Shown: positions 26,991 through 35,215 of the stretch, piece after piece
How the letters are laid out: the number at the start of each line of letters is the position of its first letter
How positions within the stretch are numbered: position 1 is the stretch's first letter
Assembly: GCF_003259185.1 (NCBI RefSeq)
Contig: NZ_QGMP01000001.1
Span: forward strand, 186,001 to 250,000
DNA length: 64,000 nt
Direction: 5' to 3'
Source of the DNA: Isoalcanivorax indicus
GTDB taxonomy: Bacteria; Pseudomonadota; Gammaproteobacteria; Pseudomonadales; Alcanivoracaceae
Notes under the pieces: generated by a model
Told to the model about the DNA's origin: nothing
What the model saw: the letters and a program-made list of their open reading frames with translations, nothing else
Database searches by the model: none
Position numbers and translations under genes: made by a program

Positions 26991-27842
26991 TCAGCCCAGC
27001 GCCCTGGTCATGAACGGCGGCAGCGTCAGCGCGCCGCGATGGATGGCGGCACTGTAATACAGCGTCTCGAACGGCTTGGCGTCGGCATCCGCGTGGCGGA
27101 AGTCCGTCACGTCGGTAGCCTTGCCCGCCATGGTGCAACTCCACCAGCCACTCGGGTAGGACGTTTGCGGAAAGGGCAGGGTCTGGGTGCTGCTGAAACC
27201 GGCTTCACGCATGTTGGCATGCAGGTCGCGGATGATGGTGTCGCTGTGCAGCAGCGGTGATTCGCTCTGCTGCACGATGATGCCGCCGTCGCGCAGTACC
27301 CGGTGGCAATCGCGGAAGAAGTCGGCCTTGAACAGGCCTTCTGCCGGGCCCACCGGATCGGTGGAGTCCACGATGATCACGTCGATGCTGGCATCGGCAC
27401 ACTCACGCATCCATTTCACGCCGTCGATGAACAGCAGCTCGGCGCGTGGATCATTGTTGGATTCGCACAGCTCGGGAAAGTATTTTTCCGACATGCGCGT
27501 GACCATTTCGTCGATGTCGATCTGGGTCGCTTTCTCGACGCCAGGGTGGCGCAGGACTTCACGCAGGGTGCCGCAGTCACCGCCGCCGATGATGACGACA
27601 TTTTTCGGCGCGGCATGGGTAAACAGCACCGGGTGTGACATCATCTCGTGATACAGGAAGTTGTCGCGGCTGGTGACCATGGTGCAGCCGTCGATGGTCA
27701 TGAGGTAGCCGAAGGTGTCGGTCTCCCACATCTCGATGTGCTGGTACTCCGTCTGCACGTCTTCCAGCTTCTTCTTCAGGCGCAGGCCGAAGGCCGTGCC
27801 TGCACTGTCGAAATGTTCGAAAAACCACTTTTCACCGGACAT
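26991..27842 (-). CDS. speE: Spermidine synthase
   Basis: A 283-residue polyamine aminopropyltransferase making spermidine from putrescine and decarboxylated S-adenosylmethionine. Motifs: EYQHIEMWET, YHEMMSHPVLFTH, VVIIGGGDCGTLREVLRHP (the family usually has GGGDGG), QIDIDEMV, and VDSTDPVGPAEGLF. It is divergent from speA, so both arms of the agmatine-to-spermidine route share one control region. The decarboxylase supplying the aminopropyl donor is not in the window. Confidence 0.95.
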   Translation of the reverse strand: MSGEKWFFEHFDSAGTAFGLRLKKKLEDVQTEYQHIEMWETDTFGYLMTIDGCTMVTSRDNFLYHEMMSHPVLFTHAAPKNVVIIGGGDCGTLREVLRHPGVEKATQIDIDEMVTRMSEKYFPELCESNNDPRAELLFIDGVKWMRECADASIDVIIVDSTDPVGPAEGLFKADFFRDCHRVLRDGGIIVQQSESPLLHSDTIIRDLHANMREAGFSSTQTLPFPQTSYPSGWWSCTMAGKATDVTDFRHADADAKPFETLYYSAAIHRGALTLPPFMTRALG

Positions 27843-27928
27843 GATGCCACCTCTATGACCTGTTGGAGCCCGCCAGACCCTTTCGGGGCCGCATTCTACA
27901 GACTTGAAGATGTCTGGCCCATGACTAT

Positions 27929-27956
27929 TTGCCCGGCCCGCCGGTACTGCGATAAT
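27929..27956 (+). promoter_or_regulatory. Sigma70-type promoter of speA
   Basis: TTGCCC, a 16-base spacer and GATAAT, ending 23 bases before the speA ATG, which has GGGAG before it. Confidence 0.45.
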
Positions 27957-27979
27957 GCCCGCATCTTACGGGAGCCATC

Positions 27980-29881
27980 ATGAGCAACTGGACCACAGAA
28001 GACGCCCTGCGTATCTACAATGTCGAGCGCTGGGGTGAGGGGTATTTCGACGTCGATGCGGCGGGCAAGGTCCGGGTGCGCCCCAATGGCGCCGAATCCG
28101 GCGGCGTGGCGCGCCTGGAAGACGTGCTGGCGGCGTGCCGCGAGGCGGGCCTGCGCTCCCCGGTACTGGTGCGTTTCGACGGCATTCTGCGGCACCGGGT
28201 GCGCATGCTGGCGGGCGCCTTCCGCACGGCCATCGCCGAGCAGGGCTACGGCGGCGCCTACACGCCGGTATACCCGATCAAGGTCAACCAGCAGCGTCGG
28301 GTGGTGGACGAGATCGTCAACGCCCGCGAGCAGGGCGAGTCGGTGGGGCTGGAGGCGGGTTCCAAGCCGGAATTGCTGGCCGTGCTGGCACTGTCCGGCT
28401 CGCGCAGCGGTGAGGCGACGGGCAACACCATCGTCTGTAACGGCTACAAGGACCGTGAATATATCCGCCTGGCGCTGACCGGTGAAAAGCTGGGCCATCG
28501 CGTCTATATCGTCGTGGAGAAGCTCTCCGAACTCGGCATGATCCTGGAGGAGGCTCGCGCGCTCGACGTGACGCCGCGCATCGGTCTGCGCGTGCGCCTC
28601 ATGTCCATCGGCAAGGGCAACTGGCAGAACACCGGCGGTGAAAAATCCAAGTTCGGCCTGTCTGCGGCGCAGCTGGTGCGCGCCGTGGACATCTGCCATG
28701 AGGCAGGCTGCCTGGGCAGCCTGCGCATGCTGCATTTTCATCTGGGCTCGCAGGTGGCCAACCTGCAGGACATCAAGTCCGGCATGCGTGAAGCGGCCCG
28801 TTATTATCAGGAATTGCGTGCGCTGGGTGCGCCGGTGGACACCATGGACGTGGGCGGCGGTCTGGGGGTGGACTATGAGGGCACCCGTTCGCGCTCCTTC
28901 TGTTCCATGAACTACGGCATCGCCGATTACGCCTGGCATATCGTGCAGACGCTGCGCGAGGCGTGTGTCCGGGCAGACCTGCCGGAACCGGCCATTATCA
29001 GCGAGTCGGGCCGGGCGCTGACGGCGCACCACGCCGTCTTGCTGGTGAACGTGATCGACCGGGAAACCCTGCGCCCGCAACCGGTACCTGCGCTGGAGGC
29101 GGATGCGCCCCAGGAACTGGTGCTGCTGGCCGATCTGTTCCGCAACCTGAGTGCTGCACGGCCGCATTTGCTGGAAGCGCATCAAGAGGTGCTGGGGGCC
29201 TGGCAGGATGTGCATCAGCGTTATCTGGCGGGTGAGTTGTCGTTGCCGCAAAGGGCGGCCGCTGAAACCCTCTACTTCAACTGCCTGCTGCTGCTGCGCG
29301 ACAAGCTCGACCCGGTGCGCAAGCACCAGCGCGCGCTGCGCGACGAACTCAATGCGGTACTGGCGGACAAGCTGTTCGTCAATTTCTCCGTGTTCCAGTC
29401 AGTGCCGGATGTCTGGGGCATTGACCAGGTCTTTCCGATCCTGCCCCTCACCGGGCTCGACGCCCCGCCAGCCCTGCGCGCCGTGTTGCAGGACATCACC
29501 TGCGACTCGGACGGTCGTATTGACCAGTATGTGGACGGTGAAGGGCTGGAAAGCACCCTGCCGCTACCGGCCGGTTATGGTGACGAACTGGGCATTTTCA
29601 TGGTGGGCGCCTATCAGGAAATTCTTGGCGACATGCACAACCTGTTCGGTGATACCGATTCCGTGGATGTGGATATCGACGAGCAGGGCGTTATTCATCT
29701 GGATCAGGCGATCCAGGGCGACAGCGTCAGCTCGGTGCTGCGTTACGTGAATTACGATCCCGACGCGCTGCTGGCGCTCTTGGCCGATCAGTTCGGGCGT
29801 ACCCGAATGCCGCAAGCGGAACGGGATATGCTGCTGGGCGAGATACGGGAAGGGTTGGCGGGCTACACCTATCTGGAATAG
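27980..29881 (+). CDS. speA: Biosynthetic arginine decarboxylase
   Basis: A 633-residue PLP enzyme of the SpeA type, converting arginine to agmatine as the first step to putrescine. The PLP lysine motif YPIKVNQQRRVVDEI is near residues 94-108. SESGRALTAHHAVL, GVDYEGTRSRSFCSMNYGI and the C-terminal NLFGDTDSVDVDIDEQG region are typical. Its length is near the 658 of E. coli SpeA. Divergent from speE. Confidence 0.96.
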   Translation: MSNWTTEDALRIYNVERWGEGYFDVDAAGKVRVRPNGAESGGVARLEDVLAACREAGLRSPVLVRFDGILRHRVRMLAGAFRTAIAEQGYGGAYTPVYPIKVNQQRRVVDEIVNAREQGESVGLEAGSKPELLAVLALSGSRSGEATGNTIVCNGYKDREYIRLALTGEKLGHRVYIVVEKLSELGMILEEARALDVTPRIGLRVRLMSIGKGNWQNTGGEKSKFGLSAAQLVRAVDICHEAGCLGSLRMLHFHLGSQVANLQDIKSGMREAARYYQELRALGAPVDTMDVGGGLGVDYEGTRSRSFCSMNYGIADYAWHIVQTLREACVRADLPEPAIISESGRALTAHHAVLLVNVIDRETLRPQPVPALEADAPQELVLLADLFRNLSAARPHLLEAHQEVLGAWQDVHQRYLAGELSLPQRAAAETLYFNCLLLLRDKLDPVRKHQRALRDELNAVLADKLFVNFSVFQSVPDVWGIDQVFPILPLTGLDAPPALRAVLQDITCDSDGRIDQYVDGEGLESTLPLPAGYGDELGIFMVGAYQEILGDMHNLFGDTDSVDVDIDEQGVIHLDQAIQGDSVSSVLRYVNYDPDALLALLADQFGRTRMPQAERDMLLGEIREGLAGYTYLE

Positions 29882-29908
29882 CCCGCGCTGGATTGCAAGG
29901 GAGGCGGT

Positions 29909-30409
29909 TCAGTCGCCCCAGAATCGGTACCAGGGCCGCTGTTGGCCACGCTGTCCGGTGTCGGCTTCCGCCTCAACCTCGGCGTTGGCGCCGTTCGTGC
30001 CCGCGTTGACGGAGGCGCCGCCCCGGGCGGCATCCCGTTGAGCGTCGCCGCGCTCACGGGCCTCGGCGGCTCGCTCCTGGCCTTCCGCGCGGCGGGCTTC
30101 GCCTTCTGCGCGCGCTTCTTCCGCGCGGGCCTGGCCGCGCTGGCGTTCAGCCTCGGTCCGCTTTTCGGCGGCCTCGCGCTCTGTCCTGGCCCGTTCGCGT
30201 GCCTCCGCTTCGCGTTCTGCGCCAGCACTCTGCGCGTCGCGCGCGCTGTCGCGGGTGGCATCGCGGCGCTCCCGCAGTGCGCGTTCGCTGCCACGCACAT
30301 CTGCTTCAACCGACGCCTCTGCCGAGACGCCAGTCCCGGTGTCAGCGTGCGCCGCCGGCGCCCCGATCAATGTTGCGGTGGCCGCGGCCAGTAGCCATGT
30401 CGATTTCAT
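29909..30409 (-). CDS. Secreted Ala/Arg/Glu-rich coiled-coil protein
   Basis: A 166-residue protein: signal peptide (MKSTWLLAAATATLIGAPAAHA) and then an almost pure Ala, Arg, Glu, Gln and Asp sequence from about 40 to 130 that should form a long charged helix. A Gly/Asn/Ala-rich stretch and the end GQQRPWYRFWGD follow. Start chosen at MKSTWLL with GGAG upstream. No family recognised; a periplasmic structural or stress protein is possible. Low-complexity DNA makes the reading frame clear only through the signal peptide and ribosome binding site. Confidence 0.55.
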   Translation of the reverse strand: MKSTWLLAAATATLIGAPAAHADTGTGVSAEASVEADVRGSERALRERRDATRDSARDAQSAGAEREAEARERARTEREAAEKRTEAERQRGQARAEEARAEGEARRAEGQERAAEARERGDAQRDAARGGASVNAGTNGANAEVEAEADTGQRGQQRPWYRFWGD

Positions 30410-30519
30410 CCTGTTTCTCCCTGGATTGTTGCGGTACGGACTCTTCAATCTAGCCCGTGAAGGGGTTAGCACAAGTACCATTATGTAACCTGGAGAGCCG
30501 CGTCACCGTTTCTGTCCGG

Positions 30520-31029
30520 TTAACCCGTTTTGGGTACGAAGGTTTCAGTATCGCGCACGTCGGCCTCCGGATGCCGGCGGGTGACGAACCGCTTGTAGTC
30601 ATCCACCTCGTCAGCGGGCACATCCACCATCATCAGTACCTGACCGGCGCGGATGGCGGCCTCGCTGGCTTCCACTTCTTCATCGGTGACGCTGGCACCG
30701 AGCATGGCCGAGGTCCAGGCGCCAAAACCGGTGCCGGCCAGAGTAATGCCGAGCACCGCCGCACCACCGAGTGCCAGGCCTCCGGTGGGCAGCGCCATGG
30801 CGGTGAGGCCAGCGAGCAGCCCGGAGGTGCCACCGAGTGCGGCCCCTCGCTTGAGCGCCGGACCGATATCGGACTCGTCGAGGGCGCTGGCCTCCGGCAG
30901 CTCGCCCAGCGGCACGTCATCGCGTGCCACCAGGTGGATGCTGTCATCACCGATGCCGTGTTCCCGCAGATCACGAACCAGTGTTTCGGCGGCGGATACA
31001 TCTGGCAGCAGGAAATAGATTCTGCGCAT
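30520..31029 (-). CDS. DUF1269-like protein with glycine-rich membrane hairpin
   Basis: A 169-residue protein: an N-terminal small domain resembling an ACT/ferredoxin-like fold (RRIYFLLPDVSAAETLVRDLREHGIGDDSIHLVAR), a central glycine/alanine-rich hydrophobic region (75-125) likely to be a membrane hairpin, and a C-terminal VDVPADEVDDYKRFVTRRHPEADV. This matches the DUF1269 or stress-protein family in layout. Function unknown. Confidence 0.72.
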   Translation of the reverse strand: MRRIYFLLPDVSAAETLVRDLREHGIGDDSIHLVARDDVPLGELPEASALDESDIGPALKRGAALGGTSGLLAGLTAMALPTGGLALGGAAVLGITLAGTGFGAWTSAMLGASVTDEEVEASEAAIRAGQVLMMVDVPADEVDDYKRFVTRRHPEADVRDTETFVPKTG

Positions 31030-31132
31030 GGTGTACTCCTTCTTGTCGATGCGTATACCTCATACCTTATGCCGCCCGCCTGTGTTTTCAATCGCAGGCC
31101 TCCGCGCGCAGCTCCGCTTTTACTGTGTTATA

Positions 31133-31144
31133 CGTTGATCAACG
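31133..31144. promoter_or_regulatory. 12-bp perfect palindrome upstream of a small ORF
   Basis: CGTTGATCAACG is perfectly palindromic and follows a TTATAC -10-like element, 33 bases before the ATG at 31177. Possible operator. Confidence 0.3.
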
Positions 31145-31176
31145 GCCAGTGAATCCGACACCTTGTGGAGGGCAGC

Positions 31177-31443
31177 ATGACAAGGGTGTGGCAGCGTTTC
31201 TGGCGATGGTTGCGCGGCGCGCGTGACACCTCGCCTGACAGGGCGTCCGAGGACGAGGCGGCGCCGCAGCGCCCACCGCGCGGTGAAGCCCATGCGGCGC
31301 ACCCGGTGACGGATGCGCCGCCAGAGCATCACCCCGGGCGGCGTGCGCTGAAGGAGTGGTACACGAGCCACTGGGATCTGGATTACATGTCGCAGGACGA
31401 GATCGAGCGGTTGCAGGCCGAACAGGAACGTGACAGGAAATGA
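31177..31443 (+). CDS. Small hydrophilic protein, function unknown
   Basis: An 88-residue protein with a basic, Trp-rich amphipathic N-terminus (MTRVWQRFWRWLRGAR), a charged middle rich in Glu, Pro, Arg and His, and a conserved-looking end (ALKEWYTSHWDLDYMSQDEIERLQAEQERDRK). The start has GGAGG 6 bases upstream. The N-terminal helix could bind membrane. It meets the DUF523 gene convergently. Confidence 0.6.
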   Translation: MTRVWQRFWRWLRGARDTSPDRASEDEAAPQRPPRGEAHAAHPVTDAPPEHHPGRRALKEWYTSHWDLDYMSQDEIERLQAEQERDRK

Positions 31444-31444
31444 C

Positions 31445-32146
31445 TCAGCGTGCCAGCCAGGCACGCAGGCGCGCGCCGGTGTCGCCGGGCAGGGCGCAAA
31501 CCGCATCACGCAGCGGGGCGGGCCAGGTGTCCCGCCGCCAGCGCTGCCGTTGGCGGTGCAGATAGACGCTCAGCACAAACACTTCGATATCGGTGGCGCT
31601 CGCCAGTTGCTCCTCGTGCACGGCAGGCAGCGCGGGCCAGCGTTCGCGCACGCGTGCCGCGAAGGCGCCGTCGGTGACGCCGATCTTCCGGCCGTCTGGC
31701 GAATGCAGCGGCGTATTGCCCAGACCGCAACTGGGCGAGCGGGCCTTGAGAATGACGCCACACAGGTTTGAGGGCAGGCGATCCGTTTCGGCGCGCAAGG
31801 CGTCGGTGACGTCGGCAGTGCGGCCATCCAGCCCGTAGACCCGCTGACCGGCAGACGTTTCAATGACATCAATCGGCGGCCTGGGTACCGGCAACCCGAT
31901 GCCGGTTTCCGGGCAGGTGCCGCGCAGTTGCAACCAGCGTGGCAGCACATCTGCAATGGTCGCATGGCGCTTGTCATCGCCGTCATAACGCACCGGCTGC
32001 CCGAGCAGGCAGGCGCTCACCAGCACGGCTGGTTTATCATCTGCGGAGGCGCGCAGCGCCAGGTGATCCAGCCATTGATCCAGACGGCTGACGCTGGCGA
32101 TGCCCTGTGTGTCCTGACCGCTGCCAGAGGAGAACTGATTTATCAT
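31445..32146 (-). CDS. DUF523 family protein
   Basis: A DUF523 protein (up to 233 residues) with the family core VLVSACLLGQPVRYDGDDKRH, RGTCPETGIGLPVPRPPIDVIE and CGVILKARSPSCG. The conserved cysteines suggest metal or Fe-S binding; function unknown. The only good ATG is at 32146 and overlaps the divergent dehydrogenase ATG. A GTG at 32026, just before LVSACLLG, would give the more usual N-terminus but lacks a clear ribosome binding site. Confidence 0.8.
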   Translation of the reverse strand: MINQFSSGSGQDTQGIASVSRLDQWLDHLALRASADDKPAVLVSACLLGQPVRYDGDDKRHATIADVLPRWLQLRGTCPETGIGLPVPRPPIDVIETSAGQRVYGLDGRTADVTDALRAETDRLPSNLCGVILKARSPSCGLGNTPLHSPDGRKIGVTDGAFAARVRERWPALPAVHEEQLASATDIEVFVLSVYLHRQRQRWRRDTWPAPLRDAVCALPGDTGARLRAWLAR

Positions 32147-33128
32147 GCTGGGCGTTTTCCTGGATACCGCGACCATGGGGCCGGAGGACCTGGATTTTTC
32201 CGGGTTGCGCGAGGCGCTGACCGGCCCTGACAACAGCTTGCCCGAGTGGCGCTTCCACGACCAGACCGCCCCGGCACAGGTTGCGGCACGCATCGCCGAG
32301 GCCGACGTGGTGGTGACCAATAAAGTGGTGCTGGATGCCGGCCTTGTTGCCGGGGCGCCGCGTCTGAAGCTGATCTGCGTGAGTGCCACCGGCACCAACA
32401 ACGTTGATCTGGATGCTGCAGCCGCGCGCGGCATCCCGGTGTGTAACGTGCGCGACTATGCGGGCGCCAGCCTGGCCCAGCACACGCTGGCGCTGATGCT
32501 CGGGCTGGCCACGCGCTGGCATGATTACCAGGCCGATGTGCGTGCCGGCGTCTGGAGTCAGTCCCCCACTTTTTGCCTGATGCATCGCCCGGTCATGGAG
32601 CTGGCGGGCAAGACCCTGGGCATTGTCGGTTATGGCACCCTGGGCCGGGCGGTGGCGACGCTGGCGCAGGCGTTCGGGATGCAGGTGAAGGTGGCCGCCA
32701 GCCTGCGCCCCGGCGCCTCCGTCGAACCCGGTCGCGTGCCGCTGGACGTGCTGCTTGCAGAGGTCGACGTGCTGTCGCTGCACTGCCCGCTCACCGACGA
32801 CACCCGGCACCTGATCGGCGCGGCCCAGTTGGCCGCCATGAAGCCGGAGGCGTTTCTGATCAACACGGCACGCGGCGCCCTGATCGACGAGGCCGCGCTC
32901 GCGTCGGCCCTGCGCCAGGGCGAGATAGCGGGTGCCGCACTGGATGTGCTCGGGCAGGAACCTCCGCCCGCAGACCATGTGCTGCTGGCGCCAGACATTC
33001 CCAACCTGATCATCACCCCGCACAATGCCTGGATCAGCCGCGAGTGCCGCCAGCGCCTGCTGGAGGGGGTGGCTGACAACATTCGTGACTGGGTTCGCGG
33101 CGCGGCTACAGGGCGAGGCAATCCCTGA
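32145..33128 (+). CDS. D-isomer-specific 2-hydroxyacid dehydrogenase
   Basis: A 327-residue NAD(P)-dependent dehydrogenase of the glycerate/hydroxypyruvate reductase type. VSATGTNNVDLDAAAARGIPVCNV, the Rossmann motif GKTLGIVGYGTLGRAVA, catalytic Arg in NTARGALIDE, Glu in LDVLGQEPP and His in ITPHNAW are all present. It may convert glycerate and hydroxypyruvate or a similar 2-keto acid. The ATG overlaps the divergent DUF523 ATG. Confidence 0.88.
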   Translation: MLGVFLDTATMGPEDLDFSGLREALTGPDNSLPEWRFHDQTAPAQVAARIAEADVVVTNKVVLDAGLVAGAPRLKLICVSATGTNNVDLDAAAARGIPVCNVRDYAGASLAQHTLALMLGLATRWHDYQADVRAGVWSQSPTFCLMHRPVMELAGKTLGIVGYGTLGRAVATLAQAFGMQVKVAASLRPGASVEPGRVPLDVLLAEVDVLSLHCPLTDDTRHLIGAAQLAAMKPEAFLINTARGALIDEAALASALRQGEIAGAALDVLGQEPPPADHVLLAPDIPNLIITPHNAWISRECRQRLLEGVADNIRDWVRGAATGRGNP

Positions 33129-33615
33129 TCGGCAGGTAAAGCGTGAGGCTGTTGTCGTCCATCTGATGAAAACCGAAGTGGCGGTAAAACGCCGCGGCTC
33201 CGTCATCTTTTGCATCCACCAGCAGCCCGTACAGGGCAGTGGCCTCGCGGTGGATGCGGGCGGCGTCCTCAATGGCGGAGACCAGCGCCAGTTCACCGAA
33301 ACCCTGCCCTCTGGCGCTCAGATCGGTGGCCAGCCGCGCCATGCGCAAAAAAGGAATCTGATGGGGGTAACCCGCCAGACCGGGCAGGGTCCCGGCGGGA
33401 CTGATTTCGCAGGGCGCGGTGGAATAGAAAGCGAGAATACGCGTGGGCCGCGCGATCTCGACCAGCACGGTGGTGCGGCTCAGATGCCGATCATTGACCT
33501 GTCTTGCCTGCTGTCGCAGAAAGCGGTTCAGCGCGTCCTGGCCGCAGTCGAAGCCTGCGCGGTCATGGTTTCGGGTCAGTATTTCTTTCCGGATCCTGTG
33601 GCGGATGCTCGTCAC
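33106..33615 (-). CDS. GNAT acetyltransferase, toxin of a DUF1778/GNAT pair (TacT-like)
   Basis: A 169-residue GNAT protein. FDCGQDALNRFLRQQARQ near the start and LARLATDLSARGQGFGELALVSAI (acetyl-CoA loop), then FYRHFGFHQMDD, match TacT/AtaT toxins, which acetylate aminoacyl-tRNA and stop translation. The start is GTG with an excellent GGAGGTGA Shine-Dalgarno lying inside the antitoxin gene, so the two genes overlap by 53 bases. The 3' end overlaps the dehydrogenase gene by 23 bases. Confidence 0.85.
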   Translation of the reverse strand: MTSIRHRIRKEILTRNHDRAGFDCGQDALNRFLRQQARQVNDRHLSRTTVLVEIARPTRILAFYSTAPCEISPAGTLPGLAGYPHQIPFLRMARLATDLSARGQGFGELALVSAIEDAARIHREATALYGLLVDAKDDGAAAFYRHFGFHQMDDNSLTLYLPIRDCLAL

Positions 33616-33898
33616 TCATCACCTCCCTGTATCGGTGAGCGGCCTGTTGCAGTCGCGGCGCGGGGTTCGCGGGTTGATCCAGCACCGCCATCATCTGCAC
33701 AAAGGCGTCGCGACTGACGCGCAACCGGGTGGCTTCCTGCGTGACCCGGTTGGCGCGCTCGAGCGCGGAGTCTATCAGGAACTGGGAGACGGTGGCGCCG
33801 AGAAGGTCTGCCGCATCGGCGATACGCTGATGGACGTCCGCATTGGTGCGCGCGACCAGCCGCCGTTCAGCTGCCTTGTCTTTTGTCGCGGAGCTCAT
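33563..33898 (-). CDS. DUF1778 antitoxin (TacA-like)
   Basis: A 111-residue DUF1778 protein. The N-terminal ribbon-helix-helix DNA-binding region (ERRLVARTNADVHQRIADAADLLGATVSQFLIDSALERANRV) precedes a disordered toxin-neutralising tail. GGGAG before the ATG of MSSATKD. It forms a type II toxin-antitoxin pair with the overlapping GNAT gene and probably represses its own promoter at the two palindromes upstream. Confidence 0.87.
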   Translation of the reverse strand: MSSATKDKAAERRLVARTNADVHQRIADAADLLGATVSQFLIDSALERANRVTQEATRLRVSRDAFVQMMAVLDQPANPAPRLQQAAHRYREVMSDEHPPQDPERNTDPKP

Positions 33899-33936
33899 AA
33901 CGCTTCTCCCTGATGCCTCGTTCCTGAATGTCATAG

Positions 33937-33951
33937 GTGCCAATTTGGCAC
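33937..33951. promoter_or_regulatory. Palindromic operator 1 of the DUF1778/GNAT pair
   Basis: GTGCCAATTTGGCAC, a perfect 15-bp palindrome with a single central base, 39 bases before the antitoxin ATG. Confidence 0.65.
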
Positions 33952-33976
33952 ACGATGCTTTGCCATGTCAATATGT

Positions 33977-33991
33977 GTGCCAGATTGGCAC
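33977..33991. promoter_or_regulatory. Palindromic operator 2, shared with yjbQ
   Basis: GTGCCAGATTGGCAC, the same palindrome with one arm mismatch. The centres are 40 bp apart (about four helical turns), so dimers would sit on the same face. It lies 34 bases before the yjbQ start and may also affect that gene. Confidence 0.6.
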
Positions 33992-34024
33992 CAGACTATG
34001 CTGGCGATGGTGGAGGTGATAGCC

Positions 34025-34456
34025 GTGTGGCAACAACAGGAGATTGTGCTGAGGCCCCGTTCAAGAGGTTTTCATCTGGTGACGGATGAGGTGTATGCGG
34101 CTTTGCCCGCCCTGGCGCAGGTCAGGGTCGGCTTGCTGCACCTGTTCATTCGCCACACCTCCGCGTCCCTCGCGATCAACGAGAACGCCGACCCGGACGT
34201 GCGCGGGGACCTGGAGCGGCATTTCAATGTGATGGTGCCTGAGCGGGCGCCGCATTATGAACACACCCTGGAAGGGCCGGATGACATGCCCGCGCACATC
34301 AAGAGCGTGTTGATCGGGCCGGACCTGATGATTCCGATCGGGAACGGGCGGTTGCAGTTGGGGACCTGGCAGGGCATCTACCTGTGCGAGCACCGCGATC
34401 ACGGCGGTGCCCGCACCCTGGTGGCGACGATTCAGGGCGACATGTCGCCCTGGTAG
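34025..34456 (+). CDS. yjbQ: YjbQ family protein (UPF0047)
   Basis: A 143-residue YjbQ protein: LRPRSRGFHLVTDEV, LLHLFIRHTSASLAINENADPDVRGDLE, HIKSVLIGPDLMIPIGNGRLQLGTWQGIYLCEHRDHGG. The conserved His/Glu/Asp residues form the family's active site; E. coli YjbQ has weak thiamine-phosphate synthase activity. The GTG start has GGAGGTGAT just before it and gives the family's normal length; an upstream ATG frame does not. Confidence 0.88.
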   Translation: MWQQQEIVLRPRSRGFHLVTDEVYAALPALAQVRVGLLHLFIRHTSASLAINENADPDVRGDLERHFNVMVPERAPHYEHTLEGPDDMPAHIKSVLIGPDLMIPIGNGRLQLGTWQGIYLCEHRDHGGARTLVATIQGDMSPW

Positions 34457-34471
34457 TGCGTGTGTCGAGTG

Positions 34472-35137
34472 TTATTCCGCCACCCAGCGCAGGAAGGCGC
34501 GGCGTTCTTCGGCGCTGGCCTGGGACCACCAGGCCTTGAGCATGTCCAGGGATTCGACGCCGTCGTTTTGCGTGGCTTGGGCGGGCGTCGCGTGTGCCGG
34601 GGCGATGGCCTGCGCTTCTGGTTCGGTTGTGCCCGTGGTCAGGCCGCCGATCAGGCCGGGGCGGGTCATGCCGCTGGGGCGCGTCGGGCGGCGTTCGCCG
34701 CTGGCAATATGTTCGCTCCAGCCGCTGAAATCGCGGGCCAGTTCGCGGGCAGCGGGCAGGGTCTCCGGGGCGTCATAGCCCAGGCGGAAGAAGCTGCCGG
34801 GGCGGCCTTCCACATCGAACACCACGGGTTCGGAGCGCACCACCACATGGCTGCTGGTGGAATCCGGTTCCCAGATTTCCTTGTAGAAGGCCACGATCTG
34901 GTACTCGCCCGGGGCCAGGTGCAGATCCTTGTAGCCACTGGAGAACAGCGTGTTGACGCCCGCCGGGCGCTGGCCGTTGATGTTCAGGATCTCCAGTGTT
35001 TCCGGTACCCGCACCACGGCCACTTCGCTGTCCGGGCGCTGCGGGCCGTCATAAAGGCGTACCACGGGGCTGCGCTCGCAAGCGGCGAGCAGCAGGGCCA
35101 GCAGGATCAGGGTCGCGGAGCGTAACCGGTGACGCAT
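34472..35137 (-). CDS. DUF2057 (YccT-type) lipoprotein
   Basis: A 221-residue lipoprotein (lipobox LLLAAC, Cys20) with a DUF2057-like core: VVRVPETLEILNINGQRPAGV, SGYKDLHLAPGEYQIVAFYKEIW, VFDVEGRPGSFFRLGYDAPETLPAARELARDF. The C-terminal 80 residues are a low-complexity linker and a helix ending RRAFLRWVAE. Function unknown. Confidence 0.72.
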   Translation of the reverse strand: MRHRLRSATLILLALLLAACERSPVVRLYDGPQRPDSEVAVVRVPETLEILNINGQRPAGVNTLFSSGYKDLHLAPGEYQIVAFYKEIWEPDSTSSHVVVRSEPVVFDVEGRPGSFFRLGYDAPETLPAARELARDFSGWSEHIASGERRPTRPSGMTRPGLIGGLTTGTTEPEAQAIAPAHATPAQATQNDGVESLDMLKAWWSQASAEERRAFLRWVAE

Positions 35138-35215
35138 GGAAGTGTCCTCTTCAAACGGTACAGGCCAGTATGCCGGGCCTTTATGACGCTTTATAGCCTG
35201 TCAGCCCGCGGTCTT

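Noticed and set aside
27896-29326. A 476-codon open frame antisense to speA
   Set aside because: Same shadow effect; speA has all family motifs.
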